In this document: positions 8,372 through 17,614 of the stretch, in pieces
Layout: each line of letters opens with the position of its first letter
How positions within the stretch are numbered: position 1 is the stretch's first letter
NCBI RefSeq assembly: GCF_002744715.1
Contig: NZ_KZ319376.1
Coordinates: forward strand, 34,997-98,996
Direction of reading: 5' to 3'
Source of the DNA: Marinobacter profundi
GTDB taxonomy: Bacteria > Pseudomonadota > Gammaproteobacteria > Pseudomonadales > Oleiphilaceae
Length of the DNA stretch: 64,000 nt
The notes under the pieces: model-generated
The model's database searches: none
What the model was told of the DNA's origin: nothing
What the model saw: only the letters and a program-made list of their open reading frames with translations
Program-made: the position numbers and the translations under genes

Positions 8372-10552
8372 TTACAAAAAGTTCCGTGCCAGTTCCCGCA
8401 GCTGCGCCTCACCATCCCGCCGCCCCCGGCACAGACCGGCGTCCTGCAGTTGCCGCCAGGACCACCCCTGCATCACCCCGCGGACCCAGAGCTCATTTCC
8501 CTTACGACGTTGCAGCGCAGCCGCCACGCCCGGGCGCAGGCTCAGCTGGCGTAACACCGGGAGCACCAGCTCGAAGCCGCGACTGCCGGTGGCAAAGCTG
8601 TGCAGGTCACGCTGATCGTCGGCCGACCATGGCGCCGACGCAGGCAGCCGGGCAGAGAGCAGCAGCAACAGTTCCGGATCAAGCGCGGGCCAGACGGTCG
8701 GCACCAGCACCGGCCAGTGACCGGCCAGCCGGCAGGCCATCCGGTCCGTCAACGCGCTGGCCTGCGGGCGGAGCCCCGCCAGCATCTGCACCGCGTACTC
8801 GCCGCTGCTGGCTTCCCGCTGGATGCCCAGCCGCACCAGCGCCAGACCACAGCCTTGCCAGAACCGCACCAGCGGTGGACTGCCACCGAAGCTGGTACCG
8901 ATCCCATCCAGCCCCCCGGCGCGGGCGTAATCACGGGCCGCCGCCACCAGTTGCCGGCCCAGCCCGCGGTTCCGTGCCGCAGCGTGCACGGCAACGCGTA
9001 CCACCCGCAGCACCCGCAGGGTCGCGGCCTCGGCAAAACCACTGTGGCTGGCCAGCGATTGCGGCAGCAACTGCCCCCGCAGGCGGCGACGGCCCAGCAT
9101 CACCTGCTCGGCAAGTGCGGGATCAAGCCCGCCTTCCACAGTCCCCCACAGCACCCCGGCCAACTGGCCGTCGCAGCACACCTTCCAGCTGACACTGTGG
9201 GGGTCGTCCAGCCATTGCCGCAGATCGCCGGGCGACGTCCGGTAATGGGCATCCACCAGCAATCCGAAGGCTTCCGCCCGCTCCCGTTCACTGGCCTCGG
9301 CGGGATGCCAGCGGCTCACTGTAATTCTGCTACCCACCGGCTCCACCGGGACTGATTCGGCATCCAGCAGGAACAGCTTGCGGACCACCGCCTCCAGCGG
9401 ATCCCCCGCAGCCCAGCGCACCGGCTCATCCAGGGTCACCCCGCGCCAGTGGGGGGTGTGATGGTCCAGAATGCCGCGAAAGCGGATAGCAAAACCACGC
9501 CCGGAACCTTCATAGCCATGCACTGTGGTAGCAAAGGCCAGCCGTGGCCAGCCCAGCAGGACCGACTTCAGCAACGGGGCAGGTATCGCGGCCGCCTCAT
9601 CGACAATCACCAGTTCAGCCTCGGGCCGTTCCGCCAGCAGCACATCAATCGGCAGAAATTCCAGCACGGCGCCGTCGGGCAGCCGGACCGGTGCGACCGG
9701 ATCGGACGGCCGCTGCGGCTGCGGCTGCGCGGCCGCAATCCGGGCATGGTGAAACAGCGTCGCGACTGCCTCCGGCGATGGCGCCGTCACCACAATCCGC
9801 CTGCGGCCCTCCTGCAGCAGCCGCACTGCCGCCATTCCCAGTGCAGCCGACTTGCCCCGGCCACGATCGGCAGTAATCACCAGCGGGCGACGCCGCCGGC
9901 CATGCCCGAGACGGACGATGTCATCAATCAGCTGTCGCTGCCCGGCTGTCGGACCGACGGCGAAGGGAGTCTCCGGTAACCCGGGGAACGATAGCGAGGT
10001 GGTGGCACCCACACCCAGCTCAACCCGGATCACCTGTGGATCGTTCGCCAGGATACCGGCCAGCCGGGCGGCAAAAGGATGGGTGGCAGCATTAGCCAGG
10101 CCGGTGCGGTGGTAATCCGGGTCTTCGAAACGGTCCCAGGCAGGCAGCGGCGGCATCAGCCAGAACAGCAGGCCGCCGGCTTTCAGGGTACCGCTGAACG
10201 CCGCAAGACTGTCCGGCGGATTGCCCTGCCAGCCATCCCACACCAGCAGATCAATCTCCCGGCCCAGCCACTGCCGCCCGTCACCGGGCCGCACCGGTTG
10301 CAGCCCCGGCAACGGGCAATCCGCCTGCGGCCCCGTCCACAGGCCATTGGTCAACGCCAACGCGGGCAACAAGGCCTGCAGCCAGGCCAGGGCCAGGCTC
10401 CGCTCCCCCGCGACCACCACCAACCGGCGCTGGCCGGCGGCCGTCAGCTGGCGCTGCAACCGGCACCAGTGGGCGGAATCCGGCGGCGTGAACTGCCTCT
10501 CCGTCGTGCGCACTCCCATCTGCCAGCCCCTGTTTTCCCGGTTATTTCCCAT
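8372..10552 (-). CDS. tmcA: tRNA(Met) cytidine acetyltransferase TmcA
   Basis: TmcA makes N4-acetylcytidine at the wobble position of elongator tRNA-Met using acetyl-CoA and ATP/GTP. The 726-residue protein contains an N-terminal TmcA domain, an RNA-helicase-like ATPase with Walker A TADRGRGKS and Walker B LVIVDEAAAIP, a GNAT domain with VHAAARNRGLGRQLV, and a C-terminal tRNA-binding region. Length and order match the bacterial family. M12 (MGVRTTERQF) is an alternative start. The start lies about 60 bp from a divergent helicase gene. Confidence 0.93.
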   Translation of the reverse strand: MGNNRENRGWQMGVRTTERQFTPPDSAHWCRLQRQLTAAGQRRLVVVAGERSLALAWLQALLPALALTNGLWTGPQADCPLPGLQPVRPGDGRQWLGREIDLLVWDGWQGNPPDSLAAFSGTLKAGGLLFWLMPPLPAWDRFEDPDYHRTGLANAATHPFAARLAGILANDPQVIRVELGVGATTSLSFPGLPETPFAVGPTAGQRQLIDDIVRLGHGRRRRPLVITADRGRGKSAALGMAAVRLLQEGRRRIVVTAPSPEAVATLFHHARIAAAQPQPQRPSDPVAPVRLPDGAVLEFLPIDVLLAERPEAELVIVDEAAAIPAPLLKSVLLGWPRLAFATTVHGYEGSGRGFAIRFRGILDHHTPHWRGVTLDEPVRWAAGDPLEAVVRKLFLLDAESVPVEPVGSRITVSRWHPAEASERERAEAFGLLVDAHYRTSPGDLRQWLDDPHSVSWKVCCDGQLAGVLWGTVEGGLDPALAEQVMLGRRRLRGQLLPQSLASHSGFAEAATLRVLRVVRVAVHAAARNRGLGRQLVAAARDYARAGGLDGIGTSFGGSPPLVRFWQGCGLALVRLGIQREASSGEYAVQMLAGLRPQASALTDRMACRLAGHWPVLVPTVWPALDPELLLLLSARLPASAPWSADDQRDLHSFATGSRGFELVLPVLRQLSLRPGVAAALQRRKGNELWVRGVMQGWSWRQLQDAGLCRGRRDGEAQLRELARNFL

Positions 10553-10611
10553 CAGCCCGACATTATGGTGGACGGGTTACCCCGGTGCCAGTTGCCGATT
10601 ACAATAGCGCG

Positions 10612-12882
10612 ATGATAAACGACCAGACCTCCCGGGCGGCCAGCCAGCTCCCCGATTACCTCACCGACGAGCAACGGGCAATTGTCACTGCCGGCTTCGA
10701 ACATGCCCTGATCACTGCGGTGGCCGGCAGCGGCAAGACCTCGACCCTGGCCTGGCGCATTCGCTACCTGCTGGAGCAGGGCCACGACCCGCAACGCATC
10801 CTGGTGTTGATGTTCAACCGCAGTGCACGGCTGGATTTCGAGCGCAAACTGCGGGAGGTCACCCGCGACAGCGGGCTGGCGCTGCCGGAAATCCGCACGT
10901 ACCACGCCATGGGACTGCGGCTCTACAAGCGGTTTATCCGCGAAGGCTACCTGCCGCCCTTCTCCGACAGCATCCTCAGCGAGCAGGAAATCAGCTACCA
11001 GGCCTGGCAGCTGACCCGGCGCCTTGCCCCCGAGGACCTGGCCGACGAAATCCGCCGCAACAAGAAGGATTTTGTGGAAACTGCCGTAAGCTTCATCGAT
11101 CTGGTCAAGACCAGTCTGTCGCCGGTGGATGTGGTCTTCGAGGAGCTCGGCTATTCCGACAAGCACCGCTACCTGATCGATCTGTTCCACAGCTTCGAAC
11201 AGTGGCGCAAATCCCAGAGCCGGATCAGCTATGCCGACATGCTGTACGAGCCGGTGATGGCCATTCACCAGAATCCGCCGCTGCAGCGACTGATTGCCAA
11301 CAAGATGGACCTGGTGCTGGTGGACGAGTATCAGGATACCAACGAGATCCAGCACCTGCTGTTGCGCTACGTCGCCGGCGAGCGGGCACGGGTTACCGTG
11401 GTGGGTGATCCGGACCAGACCATCTACGAGTTCCGCGGGGCCCGCCCGGAGTTCATTCTCAGCCGTTTCAGCGCCGAGTTCGACAGCCCGCTGGAGCAGA
11501 CTCTCAGCTACAGCTTTCGCTATGGCCATCGGGTCGCCCTGCTGGCCGATCACCTGATCTGTCACAACACCGGCCGCAAAGACGTCCTCTGCCATGCCCA
11601 TAGTTCCACGCCTGCCACTTCGATCACCCTGCACGAACAGGATAACGACGCCGATGTCATCCTCGGCCTGCTGCGGGATGAGCCCGGGGAAACGCTGGCC
11701 CAAACCGCCATTCTGTTCCGGGTGTGGAGCCAGAGTGTGCCGATCGAGCTGAAACTGCTGGCACGGCAGATTCCCTATCGCATCGACGCCGGCAAGGGCG
11801 CCCTGTTCAGTCGTGAGGTCCAGGCCATTACCGGCCTGTTACAGGTCGTGTCCGGCCAGCTGCAGCAGGTGCCGGAGACCGACCGCCTGGCGCTGGCCCG
11901 CCAGTTGTTGCGCTTTCCCCATGTTGGTCTGAAGGAGCCCGAGCTGGATAACCTGGCCCGTTTCCTCGCCAACTTTGACCGCGACTGGGGCGCCAGGCTG
12001 CTGGCCATGGATTTTGACGCCCTGGCACCAATGGCGGCCCGCAAATTGCGGAAACTCGGCGAGATCCTCGAAACACTGGACGGTTACCATGGCCCGGTGG
12101 CAGGGCTGATCCGGCTCTACGCCGAACACACCGAACTGTACGAAGGCATTCGCAGCCTTGCACTGACACATGAAAGCGCCGATGAGCGTATCGATACCAT
12201 TGCCGGCTTCCGGCAATACCTGGCCAGTCTCGACGTGGATGCCGCCGGTGCCCTCAGCCACCTGAAAGCCCTCCGCCAGCAGGCCAGCCAGGACCGGCAG
12301 GACGGTGTCCTGCTGTCCACTATCCACCGCACCAAAGGGCTGGAGTGGCCCCGGGTCATCATTCCGGGGCTGCTGGAGAAGTACCTGCCCTACCGCCCGC
12401 GCCAGAGTGATGACCTCAGAGCCCTGGTGGAAAGTGAGCGGCGCCTGCTCTATGTCGCCATCACCCGCACCCGCAATGAGCTGCACCTGATCACCCGGCC
12501 CGCGGGCGACCGGCCGCACCTGGAGGGTGACCAGGGCCAGAGCCGGTTTGTGTCCGAGCTGTGCTTTCCGCTGTCTGACGCCCTCGGACGCTGGCTCGAT
12601 GAACGCCGCTCGCCCGAGGACGCCAGCCTGACCCTGGACGAGCAGCTGACACCGGTGAGCCTGCGCTACGCGGCCCGTGAACAGGTTACCCTCAGTGGCG
12701 GCAACACCATGCCCGCCAACGGTGGACCGCTCTGGGCCCGCCCCCGCCTCAAACATGTGATCTTCGGTGCCGGCTCGGTGACCAGCGAAGACGAGAGTTC
12801 GTTCGAAGTCCGTTTCGACAACGGCGACCAGCTCAATTTCAGCAAGAAGAGCGCACACCTGTACTTCTCGCCAATTAACTGA
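10612..12882 (+). CDS. UvrD/Rep-family superfamily 1 DNA helicase
   Basis: The protein of about 756 residues has the SF1A motifs in order: Q-motif/Walker A TAVAGSGKTSTLAWR, motif II LVDEYQDTN, motif III VVGDPDQTIYEFRGA, and the C-terminal motifs LLSTIHRTKGLEW and RRLLYVAITRTRNEL. A C-terminal tail of about 90 residues after the helicase core resembles the RNA-polymerase/DNA-contact tail of UvrD/PcrA proteins. I start at ATG 10612; an in-frame GTG at 10585 would add nine residues. A possible -10 (TACAAT, 10600-10605) just upstream would make the message nearly leaderless. It is neither clearly UvrD nor Rep, and probably acts in repair or replication restart. Confidence 0.87.
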   Translation: MINDQTSRAASQLPDYLTDEQRAIVTAGFEHALITAVAGSGKTSTLAWRIRYLLEQGHDPQRILVLMFNRSARLDFERKLREVTRDSGLALPEIRTYHAMGLRLYKRFIREGYLPPFSDSILSEQEISYQAWQLTRRLAPEDLADEIRRNKKDFVETAVSFIDLVKTSLSPVDVVFEELGYSDKHRYLIDLFHSFEQWRKSQSRISYADMLYEPVMAIHQNPPLQRLIANKMDLVLVDEYQDTNEIQHLLLRYVAGERARVTVVGDPDQTIYEFRGARPEFILSRFSAEFDSPLEQTLSYSFRYGHRVALLADHLICHNTGRKDVLCHAHSSTPATSITLHEQDNDADVILGLLRDEPGETLAQTAILFRVWSQSVPIELKLLARQIPYRIDAGKGALFSREVQAITGLLQVVSGQLQQVPETDRLALARQLLRFPHVGLKEPELDNLARFLANFDRDWGARLLAMDFDALAPMAARKLRKLGEILETLDGYHGPVAGLIRLYAEHTELYEGIRSLALTHESADERIDTIAGFRQYLASLDVDAAGALSHLKALRQQASQDRQDGVLLSTIHRTKGLEWPRVIIPGLLEKYLPYRPRQSDDLRALVESERRLLYVAITRTRNELHLITRPAGDRPHLEGDQGQSRFVSELCFPLSDALGRWLDERRSPEDASLTLDEQLTPVSLRYAAREQVTLSGGNTMPANGGPLWARPRLKHVIFGAGSVTSEDESSFEVRFDNGDQLNFSKKSAHLYFSPIN

Positions 12883-12907
12883 AAATTAATGAATCTTTTT
12901 TCCTTTT

Positions 12908-12938
12908 TTGATCGTTCATCTACACTTAACCGTATAGC
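12908..12938 (+). promoter_or_regulatory. Putative promoter of the OmpA-type porin gene
   Basis: TTGATC at 12908 and TATAGC at 12933 are separated by 19 bp in an AT-rich stretch, 80 bp before the porin start. Spacing is long and both hexamers are imperfect, so this is tentative. Confidence 0.3.
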
Positions 12939-13017
12939 CTTACCCCAACAACAATAGTGTGCAGCCGTTCAGGCAAGACACAGCCACCCTAAAAAACGAA
13001 TGAACAGGAGGTTCTGC

Positions 13018-14214
13018 ATGAGCGTCATGCGTCCTATTACTCTGGCAGCACTCGCTGCCGCTGTCGCAACACCGGCACTGGCCGAAGAACGCCAGGAGCA
13101 TATCTATCTCAATCCGTTCGCCGCCTATTCCTATTTTGATGACAAGCGGGATCTCAGCGAAAGCGACCTTTACGGCGTGGGCGTAGAGTACCGCTTCCTG
13201 CCCCGCTGGGCGGTGGAGGCGGTGTATACCCGCGGCGACATTGACCGCAAGAACAACGTGCCCGGCAGCAGCGAGTTCGAGGAACTGCGACTCGACGGGC
13301 TGTACTACTTCGGCACCCCGGATGAAACCTGGAATCCCTACCTGGCTCTGGGCGCAGGCCATGCGGATTTCGGCCCCGGCCCGGTCAACACCTCCGGCAC
13401 CAACCATGACGAAACCCGCGTCAACGTGGGCGCCGGTGTGCGTTACAACCTCTCCGACCTGATTTCCCTGCGTGCGGATCTGCGCGAGTTCCACGGCATC
13501 GACGAGAGCACCTTCGATACCCAGGCCTCACTGGGACTGAGTTTTGCCTTCGGTCGCACCGTGGGCACCAAGGACGCGCCGGCCGATGCCGACAACGACG
13601 GCGTTCCGGATAACAACGACCAGTGTCCGGGCACCCCGGCGGGCGCAACGGTCGACAGCAGTGGCTGTGAACTGGACGGTGACAGCGACGGTGTCGTTGA
13701 CCGTCTTGACCAGTGCCCCGCAACACCCGCGGGTGCCCGGGTCGACAGTCAGGGCTGCGAACTCGACAGTGACAATGATGGCGTTGTCGACAGCCGTGAT
13801 CAGTGCCCGAATACCCGCGCTGGCGCTACCGTGGATGACACCGGCTGTGAAGGGGTCGCCGAAACCATCGAAACCATTGAGCTGAAAGTGAACTTCCCCA
13901 CCAACAGCTCTGTGATCGATGACCGCTACGACGACGAAATCCGCCGGGTGGCCGATTTCATGGAAGAGTATCCGGAAACTTCCGTGGAGATCGCCGGTCA
14001 CACCGACAGCCTGGGCGCCGCTGATTACAACCAGATGCTGTCCCAGCGCCGCGCCGAAGCCGTGGCCGCGAGGCTGACCGATGCCCTCGGTGTCGCCAGC
14101 GATCGTGTCACCGCGGTGGGTTACGGTGAAGCCGAGCCGGTCGCCGATAACGGCACCGCCGACGGTCGTGCCGAAAACCGCCGCGTGGAAGCGCGGATCC
14201 AGGTTCGCCGGTAA
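13018..14214 (+). CDS. OmpA-family outer-membrane protein with calcium-binding thrombospondin type 3 repeats
   Basis: After a signal peptide cut near ALAEE, residues to about 180 form an eight-strand-type beta barrel. Three acidic DxDxDGVxD repeats with paired cysteines (DNDGVPDNNDQCP, DSDGVVDRLDQCP, DNDGVVDSRDQCP) follow. The C-terminal OmpA domain binds peptidoglycan (IAGHTDSLGAADYNQMLSQ and an R-rich end). It should tie the outer membrane to the cell wall. I choose ATG 13018 because AGGAGG (13006-13011) sits 6 nt before it; an upstream in-frame ATG at 13000 would place that site inside the gene. A strong terminator follows. Confidence 0.92.
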   Translation: MSVMRPITLAALAAAVATPALAEERQEHIYLNPFAAYSYFDDKRDLSESDLYGVGVEYRFLPRWAVEAVYTRGDIDRKNNVPGSSEFEELRLDGLYYFGTPDETWNPYLALGAGHADFGPGPVNTSGTNHDETRVNVGAGVRYNLSDLISLRADLREFHGIDESTFDTQASLGLSFAFGRTVGTKDAPADADNDGVPDNNDQCPGTPAGATVDSSGCELDGDSDGVVDRLDQCPATPAGARVDSQGCELDSDNDGVVDSRDQCPNTRAGATVDDTGCEGVAETIETIELKVNFPTNSSVIDDRYDDEIRRVADFMEEYPETSVEIAGHTDSLGAADYNQMLSQRRAEAVAARLTDALGVASDRVTAVGYGEAEPVADNGTADGRAENRRVEARIQVRR

Positions 14215-14235
14215 CCGCGGCAACCGGATCAAGGG

Positions 14236-14260
14236 AAAGGCGCCTGCGGGCGCCTTTTTT
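14236..14260 (+). terminator. Rho-independent terminator after the OmpA gene
   Basis: A perfect 9-bp stem (AAAGGCGCC, 14236-14244; GGCGCCTTT, 14249-14257) with loop TGCG runs into a T-tract. It lies 22 bp after the porin stop codon. Confidence 0.9.
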
Positions 14261-14304
14261 CATGTTTCAGGGCTTGCTCTTACGCTCTTGCGGGAACCGT
14301 CACC

Positions 14305-14790
14305 ATGATCAGACAAGCATTGCCAGTCGTTGCCCTGATGCTGGTAGCATTACCCGGACCGGCGAACGCCGAAATCTACCGTTGCCAGACCGCCAGCGGC
14401 GTGGTGTTCGCCGACCAGCCCTGTGGCGCTGATGCCGAAACGGTAACCGTGCGGGACAACCGGGTGGGTGGCAGCCTGGCGGATAACTTGCCGGCCCCTG
14501 ATACGCCGCCGGCGGACGACTCCGACCGCCGCAAACCCGCTGCAGAACGTCCGGCCACCTGCCGGTTCATCAATTCCACCAACCTGCGCACCTACCTTGC
14601 CCGCAACCAGGTGGTCAGGGGCATGACCCGCGACCACGTGCTCAACGCCTTCGGCCGGCCACCGGAAACCCATACCGTGCCCCAGGAAACCTGGGTCTAC
14701 CAGACCCGTTACTACGACAAACTGTATGAACTTACCTACGTGTATTTTCGCGACGGCTGTGTCGAGAGCGTAGAATACCGCAAGCCCTGA
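14305..14790 (+). CDS. Secreted DUF4124-domain protein with a BamE-like tail
   Basis: The 161-residue protein has a signal peptide ending at PANA, then the short DUF4124 segment EIYRCQTASGVVFADQPCG, a proline-rich linker, and a C-terminal region (about 100-161: GMTRDHVLNAFGRPPET then WVYQT) that resembles the BamE/SmpA fold. Its role is unknown; a periplasmic or envelope location is likely. It begins 44 bp after the OmpA terminator, so it probably has its own promoter. A small hairpin (14792-14798/14804-14810) follows its stop codon. Confidence 0.78.
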   Translation: MIRQALPVVALMLVALPGPANAEIYRCQTASGVVFADQPCGADAETVTVRDNRVGGSLADNLPAPDTPPADDSDRRKPAAERPATCRFINSTNLRTYLARNQVVRGMTRDHVLNAFGRPPETHTVPQETWVYQTRYYDKLYELTYVYFRDGCVESVEYRKP

Positions 14791-14823
14791 ACAGACCCAG
14801 CCGGGGTCTGCCGCCGGGCGGCA

Positions 14824-16071
14824 TCAGCCGGCACTGGCGGTACGGTGATCCAGGGTGGCATCGAGCAGAATGTTGCGGGGAGTCAGCTTGCGGTCACAGA
14901 AGGTACCCAGGCGAACCCGATAGCCCTGCTCCTCGAGAAACAGCGCATAATCCAGTACCAGCCAGAGCTCCAGCGGTCGACGAAACAGGTGGCGGACCAG
15001 TTGATGGCGCCGGACCTGGTGCCACCGGCGGCGGCCATAGTCCTCCCAGCCGTCAAACATCAGTGATTCCGGCAGGGTCAGGCCCTTGCGTTGCGCGGCC
15101 CAGCGACAGAAATCCGCGAAACTGCCGGCATTGAGTGCCGGCGGGTGGGAGGGCACCGGCAAATACTCGTCAACGCCACGCAACTGACGCTGCAACCCAT
15201 CGAAGCCGAGCCGCCGGCTGCTGACCTTGAGGGTCTGTTGCCGCACTCGCGCCGGCGCGGTGACCGTCTCCTGCACCGCCAGCCGCAACTCCTCCCGACC
15301 GGGACAACAACGCCCGGACCGCTGCCGGACCCGGGCTGACATGGGCTGGTGAGTACCGCTCGCGGTCAGGTGGTAACAGCAAGGTGACAGACTCAGCCTG
15401 GGCAGAGCGGCTGCGGCTGCCCGGGTCATCAGCCGGCGATGCAGGTCGCCGCAGGCGTGCAGGGCCACCCCGTGGACAGCTGCAGGCAGCGGGCAGTCCT
15501 CCGCCAGCACATCCTGGGCATGCAGGGTGACGGACGCACCCGTGGCACGGGCGAGCCGGTTGCCGTCGGCCACCAGATCGGGATCCCACTCAAACCCATC
15601 CAGCCGGCCGGGAGTCCAGGGTGCCAGGGTCCGTGCCAGATGCCCTTTGCCACAACACCAGTCGAGCAGGTCATGGCGCAGCGGGCGCACGGCGCCGGCA
15701 AACGCGCCCGCCTGCAGCCGTTTCCGCCCGGGCATGTCCCTTGCGTCAACCTCCGCCAGGGCGAGGTGCGGGCCGTCCAGCGCCGGCAGGCGGATCAGTT
15801 CCTCCCGCGCTCGCAAGGAGGGCAGTCGTTCTGCGGCCAGCATGGCAAACCGCTCAGGATCATCCTCGAACTGCTGGCAGTCGCTGTCACTCAGGCCCTC
15901 GACCCAGCGCCCCAGCTGCACCGCTTCGCCCAGCCACGCCGGGGCGGGCGTGGTGAACGGTGCCTGCTGCCAGAACACCCGGTGCGCCCGCAACCAGCCA
16001 TCGAGCTCACACCAATGGCTGTGAAACGAACGGGCAGTGTCGTGTACACTCTGCGGCGGAGGTAATGTCAT
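14824..16071 (-). CDS. SAM-dependent methyltransferase, Methyltransf_32-like
   Basis: The 415-residue protein has a Rossmann methyltransferase core in its middle. DWCCGKGHLARTL is motif I with an unusual cysteine pair, and FEWDPDLV and ALHACGDL follow at the expected distances. SLSPCCYHL is also seen in the glutathione S-transferase-C-terminal-like methyltransferase group. The substrate is unknown; RNA or a small molecule are both possible. The chosen ATG (16071) overlaps the trmJ start codon on the other strand, both using the same CATG at 16069-16072. The frame is open further upstream to 16188, but that would run deep into trmJ. Confidence 0.75.
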   Translation of the reverse strand: MTLPPPQSVHDTARSFHSHWCELDGWLRAHRVFWQQAPFTTPAPAWLGEAVQLGRWVEGLSDSDCQQFEDDPERFAMLAAERLPSLRAREELIRLPALDGPHLALAEVDARDMPGRKRLQAGAFAGAVRPLRHDLLDWCCGKGHLARTLAPWTPGRLDGFEWDPDLVADGNRLARATGASVTLHAQDVLAEDCPLPAAVHGVALHACGDLHRRLMTRAAAAALPRLSLSPCCYHLTASGTHQPMSARVRQRSGRCCPGREELRLAVQETVTAPARVRQQTLKVSSRRLGFDGLQRQLRGVDEYLPVPSHPPALNAGSFADFCRWAAQRKGLTLPESLMFDGWEDYGRRRWHQVRRHQLVRHLFRRPLELWLVLDYALFLEEQGYRVRLGTFCDRKLTPRNILLDATLDHRTASAG

Positions 16072-16786
16072 GCAACTGGCCTTTGTCCTGATCGAACCCA
16101 AGGTACCCGAAAACGTCGGCGCCGCTGCCCGTGCCCTGTGCACCATGGGCTTCGCCGAATTGTGGCTGGTCAACAGTGACCAGCACACCCGGCCGGAAGC
16201 CGGCTGGCTGGCGCACGGCAGTCAGCACCTGCTGGATAACGCGCGCATTTTCCCTGATCTGGCGGCGGTAAGAAACTCCGTAGACTTGCTGATCGGCACC
16301 TCGGCCAAACCCCGTCACAGTCGCACCGACTGGCACCCTCCGGGGGAGCTGCGTAAGGTCCTGGTCAGCAAGGGCGAGGCGGTGGCGACAGCCGCGCTGG
16401 TCTTCGGCCGGGAAGATCGCGGCCTGTCCAACGACGAACTGGCCCTGTGTGACCTGCTCACGGGCATTCCCATGAAAGTGAGCTACCCTTCCCTCAACCT
16501 GGCCCAGGCAGTGATGCTCTATGCCTGGGAGATGTCCGGTCTGACGGACCGGCCAGAAACAGTGGCGACCGATGACACCGCGGCCGAGGTTCAGGACGGA
16601 GCCCGGCTGGGCGCCTTACGGACCCGCCTGGAAACCCTGCTGCCCCAGCTGGATACCCCGGCAGATGGCAAACTGTCCCAGTGGTTGTTTGAACGCCTGC
16701 CCCTGCTCAATGGCCGCGATGTCGGCTTTGTCCACACCCTGTGCCAGAACATTGAGCGGGTGCTGCAGCGGGGCCGCTCAGACTGA
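16070..16786 (+). CDS. trmJ: tRNA (cytidine/uridine-32-2'-O)-methyltransferase TrmJ
   Basis: TrmJ methylates the ribose of nucleotide 32 in the anticodon loop. The 238-residue SPOUT protein has motif 1 VLIEPKVPENVGAAARAL, motif 2 LVFGREDRGLSNDEL and motif 3 IPMKVSYPSLNLAQAVMLY, which form the trefoil-knot SAM site, plus a helical C-terminal extension as in E. coli TrmJ. GGAGGT at 16058-16063 supports ATG 16070. Its 3' end overlaps the convergent TetR gene by 9 bp. Confidence 0.93.
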   Translation: MQLAFVLIEPKVPENVGAAARALCTMGFAELWLVNSDQHTRPEAGWLAHGSQHLLDNARIFPDLAAVRNSVDLLIGTSAKPRHSRTDWHPPGELRKVLVSKGEAVATAALVFGREDRGLSNDELALCDLLTGIPMKVSYPSLNLAQAVMLYAWEMSGLTDRPETVATDDTAAEVQDGARLGALRTRLETLLPQLDTPADGKLSQWLFERLPLLNGRDVGFVHTLCQNIERVLQRGRSD

Positions 16787-17428
16787 CGGCGCCGGGTGCC
16801 GTTGCAACGAGGGCGACAGCCTGAGCATATCCAGCAAGGCTTCCAGATAGTCCGGCCCCACCTCCGCCAGGCTGTAATCCCGGGGCTGGAGCACCCAGTC
16901 TTCCAGGATACCGATCAGCGAACTGTGCAGCAGTGGCGCCGCAATGGCGACATTCAGCTGTTGCGGTAACTGGCCCAGCTCGACCGCACGGTTCAGCAGG
17001 CGGGCAATGTGCTCGTCCCCCTCCCCACGGGACAGCAGGATACGTTCACGGATTTCCCCGCTTTCGGTAACCAGCTCGCAGCGATGGAACACAATCTCCA
17101 TGATCTGCCGCCACTGGTGGTTGTCATTGAGGGTACGGAACACGAACGCCCAGCGCTCCCGCAACAGTGCCAGCGGGTCTTCCTCGTACAGTCGGTCGAG
17201 CCCCTCGCAGAGCGTCTCGGCCGGCAGCCGGATTCGGTCGCAGAGTGCATTGAACAGGTCCGCCTTGTTGCGAAAGTGACCGTACACCGCGCCGCGGGTA
17301 ACCCCCGCCAAGCGGGCCACCTCGGTCAGCGAGGGGCGGGCAACGCCGTGCTGGTGGAACACTTCGATGGCTGCATCCAGGATGGTTTCCCGGGTTTCCA
17401 GAGCCTCTGCCTTACTGCGCCTGGCCAT
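16778..17428 (-). CDS. TetR/AcrR-family repressor of the adjacent RND efflux operon
   Basis: The 216-residue protein has an N-terminal TetR helix-turn-helix (about residues 30-52, LTEVARLAGVTRGAVYGHF) and a TetR_C/AcrR-type ligand domain. AGGAGAAGGT precedes ATG 17428; a TTG five codons upstream is less likely. It is divergent from the efflux operon, and an AcrR-box-like palindrome lies between them. Repression of its own and the pump promoter, relieved by a pump substrate, is the natural inference. Confidence 0.9.
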   Translation of the reverse strand: MARRSKAEALETRETILDAAIEVFHQHGVARPSLTEVARLAGVTRGAVYGHFRNKADLFNALCDRIRLPAETLCEGLDRLYEEDPLALLRERWAFVFRTLNDNHQWRQIMEIVFHRCELVTESGEIRERILLSRGEGDEHIARLLNRAVELGQLPQQLNVAIAAPLLHSSLIGILEDWVLQPRDYSLAEVGPDYLEALLDMLRLSPSLQRHPAPSV

Positions 17429-17529
17429 ACCTTCTCCTGCCAACGCCCCGCCGGGAGCTAACCGCGGACGGGTGTCCTGACGGGTTATGAAACAATTCGT
17501 AGTTGTGCTGATCTAAAAAGCATTTTACA

Positions 17530-17549
17530 TACATTCATGCATGAATGTA
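17530..17549. promoter_or_regulatory. AcrR-type operator palindrome
   Basis: A perfect 20-bp palindrome, TACATTCATGCATGAATGTA, lies in the 186-bp gap between the TetR gene and the efflux operon. With its left flank it closely resembles the E. coli acrAB operator, which has TACATACATT-type half sites. It overlaps the region where a -10 for the pump operon would fall (a weak TTGTGC at 17503, 17 bp upstream). It is the likely binding site of the TetR protein. Confidence 0.75.
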
Positions 17550-17614
17550 AACTACCCGATCTGCTTTTGCTAACCGAGCATCAATCTGCCACCGTTTCGC
17601 TCAAAGGGATTGCC

